A stretch of DNA of 39,578 nucleotides, from assembly GCA_019310725.1 (NCBI GenBank), contig JAFDDT010000014.1, positions 1-39,578 of the forward strand, given 5' to 3'. The position numbers and the translations under genes are program-made. Below, piece by piece: positions 16,496 through 25,035 of this stretch; the first letter of the stretch is position 1, and the number at the start of each line of letters is the position of its first letter. Below the pieces are notes generated by a model. It searched no databases and was not told the origin of the DNA. It worked only from the letters and a program-made list of their open reading frames with translations. The stretch is from Deltaproteobacteria bacterium (lineage in GTDB: Bacteria > Desulfobacterota > DSM-4660 > Desulfatiglandales > B25-G16).

Positions 16496-17079
16496 AAAAA
16501 ATTAATCTCCCCCTTTCCTTCCCTGATTATCTTCGGATTATCCTCTACCAAGGAAACTACCGTGGAAGGTTCATATGAAATAACTCCCCCATCAATAACT
16601 GTTTCTACGAGAGAAGAATAGGTATCATGGATTATCGAAGGCTCTTCTAAGTTGAGACTGGTGCTAATAATAGGACGGCCCAAACTCTCAACGATAGCCA
16701 GACAGATCTTGTTGTTGGGTACTCGTATGCCCACTGTTTTTCTGGAGGTGAGCATGAGCTTTGGTACCAGCCTAGTTCCCTCTAATACAAAGGTATAAGG
16801 CCCGGGAAGGGTTCTCTTCATAATTCTGTAGGCATTATTCGAGACCTGTGCATACAGACTGATATCTTTCAGATTGGCACATATAAAGGAAAATGGCTTC
16901 GACAGTGGCCTGTTTTTGAGCTGATATATACGCCGTATTGATCTTTTGTTGAAAACATCGCAACCGATACCGTAGAACGTATCCGTTGGATAGATTATGA
17001 GGCCACCTTGATCCAATACTTCAACAACCTTGCCAATAAGCCTTTTTTGTGGATTATCCGGATTGATTGATAAAAGCAT
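16492..17079 (-). CDS. YciO/Sua5/YrdC-family protein (threonylcarbamoyl-AMP synthase-like)
   Basis: A 195-residue single YrdC-like domain. It begins MLLSINPDNPQKRLI and has GGLIIYPTDTFYGIGCD, the RNA/ATP-binding fold signature, then LPGPYTFVLEGT and RVPNNKICLAIVESLGRP. The ISTSLN motif instead of the SANxSG of TsaC, and the opening HPDNPQ-like sequence, place it with the YciO branch rather than with true TsaC/Sua5. YciO has weak or uncertain tRNA t6A activity. Convergent with sppA. Start ATG 17079. Confidence 0.85.
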   Translation of the reverse strand: MLLSINPDNPQKRLIGKVVEVLDQGGLIIYPTDTFYGIGCDVFNKRSIRRIYQLKNRPLSKPFSFICANLKDISLYAQVSNNAYRIMKRTLPGPYTFVLEGTRLVPKLMLTSRKTVGIRVPNNKICLAIVESLGRPIISTSLNLEEPSIIHDTYSSLVETVIDGGVISYEPSTVVSLVEDNPKIIREGKGEINFF

Positions 17080-17335
17080 AGATTTTCTCCCTTATGGTGG
17101 ATGCGGGAATTTTCATAACTGGGCGCGATGCTTTCAAAGAACTCAGAATTCAGAGTAACGTATTATGCAAGCAAGATCCCGACTCATACGTTGCGACGCG
17201 TCAATTTGGTTGCCAAGCCAGCCAGTTAATTATATATTTACTTCGCAATAGCCGTTTTGTCCAGAGCATACTGTCACAATTTTTTCGGTAAGCTGACATG
17301 GGGCTCAAAAACAGTAAACTCTCAGTAAGGATACC

Positions 17336-18097
17336 ATGATCCCTGTATTTATTTTTCTTCTGGGTGCCATAATAGGAAGCTTCTTGAATGTCTGTATCTA
17401 CAGATTGCCAAAAAGAGAATCGATTGTAACTACTCCCTCTCATTGCCCTCATTGCAGTGAGCCAATACACTTCTATGATAACATTCCTTTAATAAGTTAT
17501 CTCGTTCTGAGAGGAAAATGCAGGCACTGTAAAGAGCATATCCCCCTTCGCTATCCAGTAGTTGAAGGACTGTTTGGTTTACTCACCCTGGCCCTCTTTT
17601 TCAAGTACGGCCCGACCCTCCCCTTTCTTCTCCTTTTGGCATTTACCGCTGCCCTGATTGTCATTACATTCATCGATCTGGATCATCAAATCATCCCTGA
17701 TAGTATATCTATTCCGGGAATCTTTGCGGGGATTGGTGCCTCCTTTTTTATCCCGTTGCTATCCTGGCATGAATCCATTATTGGGATTGTGATTGGAGGT
17801 GGCTTTTTATTTCTGGTTGCTCTCGGATATAAGTGGATCACGGGCCGGGAGGGAATGGGAGGTGGTGACGTCAAACTTCTTGCCATGCTCGGAGCATGGC
17901 TGGGATGGAAGGCAATCCCGTTTATACTCCTTTCAAGTAGCTTGATCGGTGTCGTGATTGGCGGTGGCATTGGATTACTAAACAGAACCGGACTCAGGTC
18001 CAGGATACCTTTTGGCCCCTTTCTTGCATTAGCTGCTCTTATCTATGTGTTTTTTGGCCCAGAGCTAATAAGGTGGTATCTTACATTTACATTATAG
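17336..18097 (+). CDS. pilD: Type IV prepilin peptidase / N-methyltransferase
   Basis: A 253-residue polytopic membrane protein (about seven or eight helices). The cytoplasmic zinc loop has CPHC (Cys37, Cys40) and CRHC (Cys62, Cys65), present in peptidases that also methylate. The aspartate-protease centre is FIDLDHQIIPD (Asp114/Asp116 region) and GMGGGDVK (Asp178). It cuts prepilins after the Gly of the G|FTLxE motif and methylates the new N-terminus. Its clients FimT, PilW, PilV and PilX are encoded at 22.7-25 kb. Ribosome binding site AAGGA before ATG 17336. The kinase gene follows after 16 bases, suggesting an operon. Confidence 0.95.
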   Translation: MIPVFIFLLGAIIGSFLNVCIYRLPKRESIVTTPSHCPHCSEPIHFYDNIPLISYLVLRGKCRHCKEHIPLRYPVVEGLFGLLTLALFFKYGPTLPFLLLLAFTAALIVITFIDLDHQIIPDSISIPGIFAGIGASFFIPLLSWHESIIGIVIGGGFLFLVALGYKWITGREGMGGGDVKLLAMLGAWLGWKAIPFILLSSSLIGVVIGGGIGLLNRTGLRSRIPFGPFLALAALIYVFFGPELIRWYLTFTL

Positions 18098-18113
18098 ATA
18101 AATATCTTTCCTC

Positions 18114-19685
18114 ATGAAACTGTCTGCTTATAGTCTAAAGACGGGGATCTTTGCAACCCTCGTTTTCGTCCTGCTTTTGGCTATGCTTTTACTCGATATC
18201 GTCATGATCAAGATGGCGGAACAGGACATGGTAAATGCAGAAAAGAAAAAGGGGATACTCCTCTTGCGCACGATCGAACAAACTCTGCTCACTGGCCTAA
18301 AGGGTCAGACAGAAGACGTCCTGGACACAGCGTCTCCCTTTTTTCAGGGTCTCCACCACGTATTGGATACAAAAAGCCTTTCTGGGGTGCTTCTTATCAA
18401 TGATTCCGGCGCAACCATATTCGAGACACAAATGGGAGAAGGGGATAGAGGGGCGCTCTCGGCACTTGCAGTACAATCCCTTAGAACCCAAAAGGATTTG
18501 AGTGATCTTTCTACACGGGGGGCCTTCCCCTTCCTGCCACTGAAGCGAGGACATCTGCTTTTGGCCACCCCCATCGTTTATGGTAAAAGGGTTATCGGTG
18601 CAGCATCTGTTCAAATACCCTTACACGGCATGTACAGCACCATCAGGCAGTCGCAAAAGGTTGTTCTCTTCTATGTCCTCTTGAACACCCTGTTTCTGGC
18701 ACTCTTTGGCTTCTATCTCCTGTACCGGAGTATCATACGGCCCATCAATCGCCTCGTTAGAAGGGCCGAGGAATTCAAGGAGGGAGAAACCTTTCTCCTT
18801 TCTTCCGAGACAAGACACAACGAGTTCGGCAAACTCTCACGAGCAGTCAATATGACTCTGAGAGGCCTCGAAGACAGCAAAGCAGAGTTGCGAGAGAGCA
18901 TAGAGTCTCTCGAAAACACCAACCGTGAGCTGAGACAGGCCCAGGAAGAGTTAGTCAGATCAGAGAAATTGGCCTCAGTCGGTAGATTGGCCTCTGGCGT
19001 GGCCCATGAAATCGGAAATCCTATCGGGATAGTGCTCGGGTATCTAGACCTTCTCAAAGGCAGCGACCTGAAAAAAAGCGAACAGGCAGACTTTATCGCT
19101 CGCATTGAAAAGGAGATAGACAGGGTAAACAGGACTATTGGGAATCTTCTTGACTTCTCCAGGCCCTCAAAAGGGGAGGTAAAGGCGGTATCTGTCCAGC
19201 AAATTATTGATGATACGCTGGACATACTAAAGCCTCAACCCATGATGACTGATATTCGCGTTGTGGTTGATCGCGAGGCTGCTCAGGATACCGTTCTGGC
19301 TGACCCGGACAAACTGAAACAGGTATTCCTTAATATTGCAATGAATGCCCTAGATGCTATGGCTGCCAATCAGACAAAACACGCATCAGACAGTAAGCAG
19401 TTCTCAATCATAACCAGGTTGGTATCAGAGAGCGGGTCAGGCACCAGCGGCAGCACCACCAGAGTACACGTAGATTGCATTGATAATGGGCCAGGGATCT
19501 CTGCCAAAGACCTGAGCAGGATCTTTGATCCGTTTTATACTACCAAGGAACCCGGAAAGGGAACAGGGCTCGGGCTTTCGGTAAGCTTGAGGATCGTTGA
19601 GGATATGGGAGGAGACATAAAGGTAAGAAGTGACGTGGGTAAGGGAACAACCATGACCGTTATCCTGCCTCTTTACGAAAGTTGA
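18114..19685 (+). CDS. Sensor histidine kinase next to a sigma54 response regulator
   Basis: A 523-residue membrane kinase: helix at 11-33, periplasmic sensor domain to about 180, second helix to 202, HAMP to about 255, a coiled coil, HisKA with VAHEIGNPIG (His298), and a HATPase domain with NIAMNALDAM, DNGPGI and GTGLGLSV. The VAHEIGNP form of the H-box is typical of NtrB-like kinases that partner sigma54 activators, and the regulator at 19755 is one. Being between pilD and the pilus operon it may play the role of PilS, but it has two helices rather than PilS's six, so the symbol is not used. Start ATG 18114 has a weak ribosome binding site. Confidence 0.92.
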   Translation: MKLSAYSLKTGIFATLVFVLLLAMLLLDIVMIKMAEQDMVNAEKKKGILLLRTIEQTLLTGLKGQTEDVLDTASPFFQGLHHVLDTKSLSGVLLINDSGATIFETQMGEGDRGALSALAVQSLRTQKDLSDLSTRGAFPFLPLKRGHLLLATPIVYGKRVIGAASVQIPLHGMYSTIRQSQKVVLFYVLLNTLFLALFGFYLLYRSIIRPINRLVRRAEEFKEGETFLLSSETRHNEFGKLSRAVNMTLRGLEDSKAELRESIESLENTNRELRQAQEELVRSEKLASVGRLASGVAHEIGNPIGIVLGYLDLLKGSDLKKSEQADFIARIEKEIDRVNRTIGNLLDFSRPSKGEVKAVSVQQIIDDTLDILKPQPMMTDIRVVVDREAAQDTVLADPDKLKQVFLNIAMNALDAMAANQTKHASDSKQFSIITRLVSESGSGTSGSTTRVHVDCIDNGPGISAKDLSRIFDPFYTTKEPGKGTGLGLSVSLRIVEDMGGDIKVRSDVGKGTTMTVILPLYES

Positions 19686-19754
19686 TAACCATGAACCGTG
19701 AACTTTGAACCTGTGAACGCATGCTTTTTTTAGCACACTAAATCGAGACTGATC

Positions 19755-21128
19755 ATGACAAAAAAACGCATCCTTATCATCGAAGATGAAGCAAACATGA
19801 GGCACATGCTGGAAGTTCTCTTGGAAAAATCAGGCTATGGAGTGACCTTAGTAGCCGATGGCCAGGAAGGCCTGGAAGTGACCGGAAAGGAAAGATTTCA
19901 ATTCATCCTCTGCGACATAAAGATGCCCAGGATGGACGGGATGACATTTCTCAGGTCGGCAATTGATACCATTCAGGAAACCCCCGTTATTATGATGTCT
20001 GCGTATGGAACTGTAGACACGGCTATCGAGGCCATGAAGCTCGGTGCCTATGACTATATCAGTAAACCATTCAAGCCTGACGAGGTGCTCTTGACCCTGA
20101 AAAAGGCCGAGGAGCGGGAGAAATTAAAAAGTGAGAACCTGAGATTAAAGGATCGGATCCAGAAAATTGAACGGACCTATACCTTCAGTAATATTGTGGC
20201 AAAAAGCAAGGCAATGCAGTCAGTTTTTGATCTCGTCAAAAAGGTTGCGGACTACAAAACCACGGTCCTCATTCACGGGGAGAGCGGCACCGGAAAAGAG
20301 TTGATTGCCCGGGCCATCCACTTTAATGGATCACGACACATCGGCCCACTGGTTTCTATCAACTGCGGCGGAATACCAGAGACACTGCTTGAAAGCGAGA
20401 TGTTCGGATACAAAAAAGGGGCCTTTACAGATGCCTGGCACGATAAAAAAGGTCATTTTGAAGAGGCACATGAGGGAACCATCTTTCTGGATGAGATTGG
20501 TGAGCTTCCCCTGCCTCTCCAGATCAAGCTCCTCAGAGTTCTCCAGGAAGAGGAGATAACCCCCCTTGGCTCCACTGCCACCAAGAAGGTGGATGTGAGA
20601 GTAATAGCAGCTACAGCCAAGGACCTGGCAGAAGAGATAAAAAAGGGGCTGTTCAGGGAAGACCTCTACTACCGCATAAATGTGGTAACCATATACCTGC
20701 CTCCGTTAAGGGAGAGGCGTGAGGATATACCCTTGCTCACCGACCACTTTATCAAACAGTTCAACGGCAAGCTCAACAAGAACCTCAAAGGCGTTTCCTC
20801 TGAGGTAATGGAACAGTTTATGATTCACCGCTGGCCGGGGAATGTCCGGGAGCTGGAAAATGTCATAGAAAGGGCAAGCCTCCTTGCCCCCGGCAATATT
20901 TTAGAAATGTCCGACCTTCCCCCAGACCTCAAAGCTGCCCGCTTTCCATCCGGCGGCCTCACCCGGGAAGGTATTTCTTCCATTAAGGAGGCCTCACGTC
21001 TGCTTGAAAAAAACCTCATCGAGCGGGCATTAGCCAAAACGGGTGGCAACAAATCACAGGCTGCCAAAATGCTCGAGATCAGCCGCCCCATACTTCTCTC
21101 TAAGATCAAGGCATATGGATTGGGCTAG
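19755..21128 (+). CDS. Sigma54-dependent response regulator (NtrC/PilR type)
   Basis: A 457-residue regulator. Receiver domain residues 5-118 with the phospho-acceptor Asp54 in LCDIKMPRMDG. AAA+ domain about 145-385 with Walker A GESGTGKE, Walker B TIFLDEIGEL and the sigma54-contact loop GAFTDA, a known variant of GAFTGA. A Fis-type helix-turn-helix at the C-terminus (SQAAKMLEISRPILLSKIKA). It should open promoters bound by RNA polymerase with sigma54. The best target in view is the promoter at 22702-22717. A decayed second copy of its last 30 codons lies downstream at 21790-21892. Confidence 0.95.
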   Translation: MTKKRILIIEDEANMRHMLEVLLEKSGYGVTLVADGQEGLEVTGKERFQFILCDIKMPRMDGMTFLRSAIDTIQETPVIMMSAYGTVDTAIEAMKLGAYDYISKPFKPDEVLLTLKKAEEREKLKSENLRLKDRIQKIERTYTFSNIVAKSKAMQSVFDLVKKVADYKTTVLIHGESGTGKELIARAIHFNGSRHIGPLVSINCGGIPETLLESEMFGYKKGAFTDAWHDKKGHFEEAHEGTIFLDEIGELPLPLQIKLLRVLQEEEITPLGSTATKKVDVRVIAATAKDLAEEIKKGLFREDLYYRINVVTIYLPPLRERREDIPLLTDHFIKQFNGKLNKNLKGVSSEVMEQFMIHRWPGNVRELENVIERASLLAPGNILEMSDLPPDLKAARFPSGGLTREGISSIKEASRLLEKNLIERALAKTGGNKSQAAKMLEISRPILLSKIKAYGLG

Positions 21129-21225
21129 CCGTAATGGAAAAACGCACTGCCCCACATGGAAAGGCAAATTTGGTAACCGTACGTCCCCAAGAACAGCGAT
21201 CTAGGAATGCGGGAGAACTTCCTCG

Positions 21226-21723
21226 ATGAGAAACCTGGTTCTCCTCCTCGGTGTAGGCCTGGGTGGGGTCTTGTTGATCCTCACCTTGAAGTTTATCCAA
21301 TCTCTCATGGCATACCGCAGCCGAAGTTCGCAATTCAACTATAGATTTGCCATTCCAGGGAAAGTGGTAGAGATAGGTAAGGAGGAAAGAAGGCAACACG
21401 CGAGAGCCCTTATCCGCCTGCCGGTCAGCATTGAGACCGCTGAAGGCACGATAACAGCAGAGACAAAAGATATCTCCCTTGGCGGCGCGTTCATCTGCTG
21501 CAGGACTCCCCTCCCCCCCAAGGAAAAGTTTCCCCTCGCCCTCACCCTTCCCCATGGCGACTCCCTGGCCCTGTTCGCGGAAGTAATCTGGTCCAATAGC
21601 AGCGTCCCTGATGAGAAGATCGTAAACCGTGGGATGGGAATTCGGTTTGTCCTCATCACCGACCAGGACCGCGAGATCCTTAACGACTTGGTTTCTACCC
21701 ATCTCGGAAGGAATGTCGAATGA
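21226..21723 (+). CDS. Membrane-anchored PilZ domain protein
   Basis: A 165-residue protein with one N-terminal membrane helix (residues 4-22) and a PilZ domain from about 50. The c-di-GMP contact motifs are present: RRQHAR (RxxxR) around residue 56 and DISLGGAFI (DxSxxG) around residue 83, followed by the GMGIRFV end of the barrel. It probably senses cyclic di-GMP and acts on pilus function or another membrane target. ATG 21226 is preceded by GGGAG. It follows the response regulator by 97 bases, in the same direction. Confidence 0.85.
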   Translation: MRNLVLLLGVGLGGVLLILTLKFIQSLMAYRSRSSQFNYRFAIPGKVVEIGKEERRQHARALIRLPVSIETAEGTITAETKDISLGGAFICCRTPLPPKEKFPLALTLPHGDSLALFAEVIWSNSSVPDEKIVNRGMGIRFVLITDQDREILNDLVSTHLGRNVE

Positions 21724-21789
21724 GGAATATGAGCAAAGCGCTGCGATTACTCCAATCGGGGACTTGCTTTTACGATTTTCAGGCAGATC

Positions 21790-21892
21790 GTGCTTTGAGC
21801 AAGACCGGGGTAGCGAATCGCAGGCTGCCAAAATGTTCGAGATCAGCCGCCCCATCCTCCTCTCTAAGATCAAGGCATATAAACTAGGCTAA
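21790..21892 (+). pseudogene. Remnant of a second response-regulator 3' end (Fis domain)
   Basis: The reading SQAAKMFEISRPILLSKIKAYKLG followed by TAA is nearly identical to the last 24 residues of the regulator at 19755-21128, and the DNA matches over about 78 bases. Just upstream, CGTGCTTTGAGCAAGACCGGG in another frame reads RALSKTG, matching RALAKTG in the intact gene, so a frameshift separates the two parts. Nothing of the receiver or AAA+ domains remains between the PilZ gene and this fragment. Confidence 0.75.
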
Positions 21893-22442
21893 TTACCAAT
21901 ATGCAGAAGCTCTGGTTGTATTGTCAAATAATTATACAGCTGATAAAAGATTTTACATATACTTCCCACGGTAGCCCTTTCTATTTTCTTCCCCTCTAAA
22001 AAGAATTTTCACTTTAAACCAACTAGATAGATCCATTTTGTCTTAACTGTGAACGTTTGGCACCTGTTTTGCTGACCTGAGAGTTCAAATCACTAGCGCT
22101 TTTATCTTCTAATAGCCTGTCGGTCTAGTAATCCATGGCTCTGTAGTGAAGCTAATAGCGATAACGGCCTGGACAACGGGCCAGGTGACGAAGCTACCGG
22201 TGAGGCTCATTTCTCTGACCGCAGCCGAGGTCTTCTTTTCAACACCTCCCAACGGTGGGGTGGTGAAGTAGGTGTCTTTCCAGTGGATTTGGTGCTGATA
22301 GCCACCGCAACCTCGGTTCAGGCAGTGTCTATCTCACCATTACCACGGGGATAAAGAGAGGTAGCAGTATCATTACTGAAGGGCCTTTCAATGAATCACA
22401 GTGCTGCACAAGTACAACTGGCCTATGTTTCATAATATAGAT
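21893..22442. other. Intergenic region, no recognised gene
   Basis: About 550 bases. A minus-strand frame around 22130-22310 reads QIHWKDTYFTTPPLGGVEKK and onward for about 60 residues but has no start or ribosome binding site and no recognisable family. CCTGG...CCAGG near 22170 can form a short stem. The region may be the scar of a lost gene between the regulator remnant and the pilus promoter. Confidence 0.4.
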
Positions 22443-22456
22443 GTCAAATATTTGAC
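22443..22456. promoter_or_regulatory. 14-bp perfect palindrome
   Basis: GTCAAATATTTGAC is a perfect palindrome immediately upstream of the first TGTAAA-N5-TTTACA site. It may be a separate regulator site or part of the same upstream control region of the pilus operon. Confidence 0.4.
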
Positions 22457-22464
22457 GCAATATG

Positions 22465-22481
22465 TGTAAACTTTATTTACA
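22465..22481. promoter_or_regulatory. Candidate activator site 1 (TGTAAA-N5-TTTACA)
   Basis: TGTAAACTTTATTTACA is a 6-bp inverted repeat with a five-base spacer. The same half-sites and spacer recur at 22554-22570, and its centre lies about 255 bases upstream of the transcription start predicted from the sigma54 promoter. This is the range expected for an enhancer of an NtrC-family activator. Confidence 0.5.
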
Positions 22482-22553
22482 GCCAGGGGAGGTCCCGGGA
22501 ACTAGGACCAGTCTGCTTTTGCCAATAGCAGCCACCAGACCTGGTCATTTTCG

Positions 22554-22570
22554 TGTAAACCTTTTTTACA
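22554..22570. promoter_or_regulatory. Candidate activator site 2 (TGTAAA-N5-TTTACA)
   Basis: TGTAAACCTTTTTTACA repeats the half-sites and spacing of site 1 with centres 89 bases apart, about 165 bases upstream of the predicted start. A partial third copy, TTTACA at 22743-22748 with TGTAA at 22728-22732, lies next to the first start codon. Confidence 0.5.
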
Positions 22571-22701
22571 TCTTCTCATGCCGCTTGCACCACCCCAGGA
22601 GCACCACTTCTCAAAAATCATGATCCAGAAATCTAATTTTTATAACAATAACAATGAGATAGCTTTTATCCGCATTCCCTGCAAGAGGCAATCTGACTGA
22701 T

Positions 22702-22717
22702 CGGCATTGGTTTTGCA
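22702..22717 (+). promoter_or_regulatory. Sigma54 (-24/-12) promoter of the minor pilin operon
   Basis: CGGCATTGGTTTTGCA has GG at 22703-22704 and GC at 22715-22716, separated by exactly ten bases, and TTGC at the -12 element, as in TGGCAC-N5-TTGC. Only the first T and the last C of TGGCAC differ. The predicted start is near 22728, about 22 bases before the FimT ATG. A sigma54-dependent activator is encoded 1.6 kb upstream. Confidence 0.7.
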
Positions 22718-22749
22718 AGGTTAATACTGTAATTTGTGAGAGTTTACAC

Positions 22750-23316
22750 ATGACCAGAAAATGCGGCTTTACCCTCGTTGATCTTGTGGCCACCATGTCG
22801 GTGCTGGGAATTGTGGTGACTATTGCGATCCCGGCATTCTCAACCTGGCTCCCTGACCAGCGGTTAAAAACAGCGGCTCGAGATCTCTATTCAAACATGC
22901 AGCTTGCGAAAATCGGGGCCATAAAGTCCAATGCCCAATGGGCGATTGTCTTTGATGCTGGAGCCACACCGGCGAGATATTTTATCTGTTCAGATGACGG
23001 CGCCAATGATACGTGGGATGGACCTGCCGCAATGGGAGGCGATGACGTGGTTGAAAGAACAATAGACCTGTCCAACTACAAAAGTGGCATTACCTACGGC
23101 TCCGGAAATGCCACTGATGATATACCGGGGGGCGGTAGTGCACCGGCCGACACCATAACATATGGCAATGATGCGGCAGTTTTCAACCCCAAGGGTACCT
23201 CCAATGGTGGATATGTGTATCTCCAGAATAGCAAAAATATCACCAGCTATGGCGTTGGTACCCTCACCACCGGAGTTATCCGTTTGTTCAAGTGGACAGG
23301 AGCTGATTGGGAGTAG
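22750..23316 (+). CDS. Type IV pseudopilin, GspH/FimT family
   Basis: A 188-residue prepilin. The leader is very short (MTRKCG) with cleavage expected after Gly6, before FTLVDLVATMSVLGIVVTIA, which is the N-terminal pilin helix. Position +5 is Asp where nearly all pilins have Glu. The remainder is a FimT/GspH-like beta domain with conserved LKTAARDLYSNMQLAK after the helix and a Gly-rich loop region near residues 100-140. It is a minor pilin that helps prime pilus assembly. First gene of the operon, 34 bases after the sigma54 promoter. Confidence 0.88.
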   Translation: MTRKCGFTLVDLVATMSVLGIVVTIAIPAFSTWLPDQRLKTAARDLYSNMQLAKIGAIKSNAQWAIVFDAGATPARYFICSDDGANDTWDGPAAMGGDDVVERTIDLSNYKSGITYGSGNATDDIPGGGSAPADTITYGNDAAVFNPKGTSNGGYVYLQNSKNITSYGVGTLTTGVIRLFKWTGADWE

Positions 23317-23329
23317 TGGAGAATCGGTC

Positions 23330-23968
23330 ATGAAAAAACAGCGCCTCACAATGATTAGCAACCGGGGCTTTACCCTTGCTGAGCTTTTGATAGGCCTGTT
23401 TGTCTCCGCTATCGTGATGACCACTATCCTCTCTGCCTACTACTCTCAGAATAAATCCTATGCCGTCCAGGAGCAGGTAGCAGCAATGGTGCAAAACCTC
23501 AGGGCGGCCATGGATATTATGATCAGAGAAATACGCATGGCAGGGTATGACCCAACTGGAACTGCAAATACAGGGATCGTCACCGCAAACACAACGTCCA
23601 TCACCATTACAGAGGACCTCGACGGTGATGGCTCCGTCGCTGGTGATGAGAACATAACCTACGCCCTGGCAGACAGCGATGGAGACGGAGATAACGATCT
23701 GGAAAGGAACAATAACCTTATAGCCGAAAATATCGATGCCCTGGATTTTCTCTATCTGGACGAAACCGGCAACCCCACTGCTCTGCCTTCAGAGATCAGA
23801 GCTGTGCAGATTACAATGGTGGCCAAAACAGGCCGAGGGGATCGAGGATACGTGGATAGTGTTGTTTATACCAACCAGCAAGGCATAGGTATTTTCGGAC
23901 CAATAAATGACAACTCTCGCCGCAAACGTCTTACTGCTGAAGTCAGATGTCGCAACATGGGGCTTTGA
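23330..23968 (+). CDS. pilW: Minor pilin PilW family
   Basis: The frame is open from 23162 but overlaps FimT; ATG 23330, with GGAG just upstream and 13 bases after the FimT stop, gives a normal prepilin. The 212-residue product has leader residues 1-13 and cleavage before FTLAELLIGLFVSAIVMTTI (Glu at +5), then YAVQEQVAAMVQNLRAAMDIMIREIRMAGYDP, a conserved PilW block. DxDxDG stretches (DLDGDGSVAGDE, DSDGDGDND) could bind calcium. It belongs to the PilVWX-PilY1 tip complex. Confidence 0.88.
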   Translation: MKKQRLTMISNRGFTLAELLIGLFVSAIVMTTILSAYYSQNKSYAVQEQVAAMVQNLRAAMDIMIREIRMAGYDPTGTANTGIVTANTTSITITEDLDGDGSVAGDENITYALADSDGDGDNDLERNNNLIAENIDALDFLYLDETGNPTALPSEIRAVQITMVAKTGRGDRGYVDSVVYTNQQGIGIFGPINDNSRRKRLTAEVRCRNMGL

Positions 23969-23981
23969 TTGAGGAAGGAGC

Positions 23982-24470
23982 ATGAAAAAAAATAAGTGCC
24001 ATATAACGCGCCTCGCAACCGATCTTAAAAGAAAACCCAACGACAGGGGTTTTTCAATCATCGAGGTTATGATTGCCATCTCAATTTTGAGCATAGGCAT
24101 CCTTGCTCTTGCCTCCATGCAGGTAGCTGCAATGCGCGGAAACTCCTTTGCAAGGGGGGTTACCGAGGGGTCCACATGGGCACTGGATCAGATCGAAAAA
24201 CTGATGAGCCTGCCATGGACCGATGCAAGCTTACAGGATGCGGACCTGGATGGCGCCGGCGGTCTGGATAATATAGGTTTTGATAACGATCCAGGTACGC
24301 AGGCCGATGCCGACTTCAGGGTGACGCAAGGGAAGTTTTCCATCCACTGGAACGTAGCAAATAATGTGGTGACCAACAATACCCGCACGGTAAACGTGAT
24401 TGTGACCTGGACTGACCATGGCGCACAAAAGAGTGTTTCCATACAGCGGGTTGTCGCAAGGATTATATGA
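23982..24470 (+). CDS. pilV: Minor pilin PilV family
   Basis: A 162-residue prepilin with a 23-residue leader ending NDRG and mature start FSIIEVMIAISILSIGILAL (Glu at +5). The QVAAMRGNSFARGVTEGSTWALDQIEKLMSLPW stretch is typical of PilV (helix continuing into the ASxLAxxxxE-like region). It follows PilW by 13 bases and overlaps the next gene by four bases (ATGA), so translation is coupled. Its role is in the pilus tip priming complex. Confidence 0.88.
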   Translation: MKKNKCHITRLATDLKRKPNDRGFSIIEVMIAISILSIGILALASMQVAAMRGNSFARGVTEGSTWALDQIEKLMSLPWTDASLQDADLDGAGGLDNIGFDNDPGTQADADFRVTQGKFSIHWNVANNVVTNNTRTVNVIVTWTDHGAQKSVSIQRVVARII

Positions 24471-25033
24471 AAACCATGAAACCCTTTATAAGCCACCTCA
24501 GAGATGAAGAGGGGTCCATTCTGGTGATTGGCCTCATTATGTTGGCCTTTCTCACCATACTCGGCATAGCAGCCACAAGGACTTCCCAGATTGAAATACA
24601 GGTAGCGGGAAATGACGAGTACCATAAAATCGCCTTTTATTCCTCGGATAGTGGCATCTATGCGGCCCCAAAACTGATTTCTGCCGCTATTGACAATGGT
24701 ACTGAACAAAATGTGGCCAGCGGCAGTTATACCCCCAGCGATGGGAGTTTCTACCGGGAGGTTTTAGGTTTCGATGCCTGGGATTCTGCCACTGATATAC
24801 ACTTTATCATGGGTGATTACCATGCTGATGTGGATGTTAACCGCACCGGCCAAAAGAGCCTGCCTGGAGGAGGCACCGAATTCGCCAGCGGCGCTGAAGG
24901 GATTGGTGTGGGCTCCGCAGGCGGTGTGGCCATCTTTTATGATGTAGATTCTTTCGGGACCGGACCAAACTCCTCCCGCTCCAGGATAACCGCCGTGTAC
25001 CGAAAGGTCGTAGGCGTAGCAGGAGGTTTGTAA
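24467..25033 (+). CDS. pilX: Minor pilin PilX-like protein
   Basis: A 188-residue protein with a PilX-type N-terminus: leader ending DEEG, then SILVIGLIMLAFLTILGIAATRTSQIE. As in other PilX proteins the residue at +5 is not Glu (here Ile), consistent with PilX/GspK-like proteins that sit at the pilus tip. EIQVAGNDEYHKIAFYSSDSG is the conserved block after the helix. It overlaps PilV by four bases and is followed two bases later by pilY1. Confidence 0.85.
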   Translation: MKTMKPFISHLRDEEGSILVIGLIMLAFLTILGIAATRTSQIEIQVAGNDEYHKIAFYSSDSGIYAAPKLISAAIDNGTEQNVASGSYTPSDGSFYREVLGFDAWDSATDIHFIMGDYHADVDVNRTGQKSLPGGGTEFASGAEGIGVGSAGGVAIFYDVDSFGTGPNSSRSRITAVYRKVVGVAGGL

Positions 25034-25035
25034 CC

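Noticed and set aside
22130-22320. A minus-strand frame of about 60 residues in the gap before the pilus promoter
   Set aside because: No start codon at its beginning, no ribosome binding site and no recognisable family; kept only as a possible gene scar.
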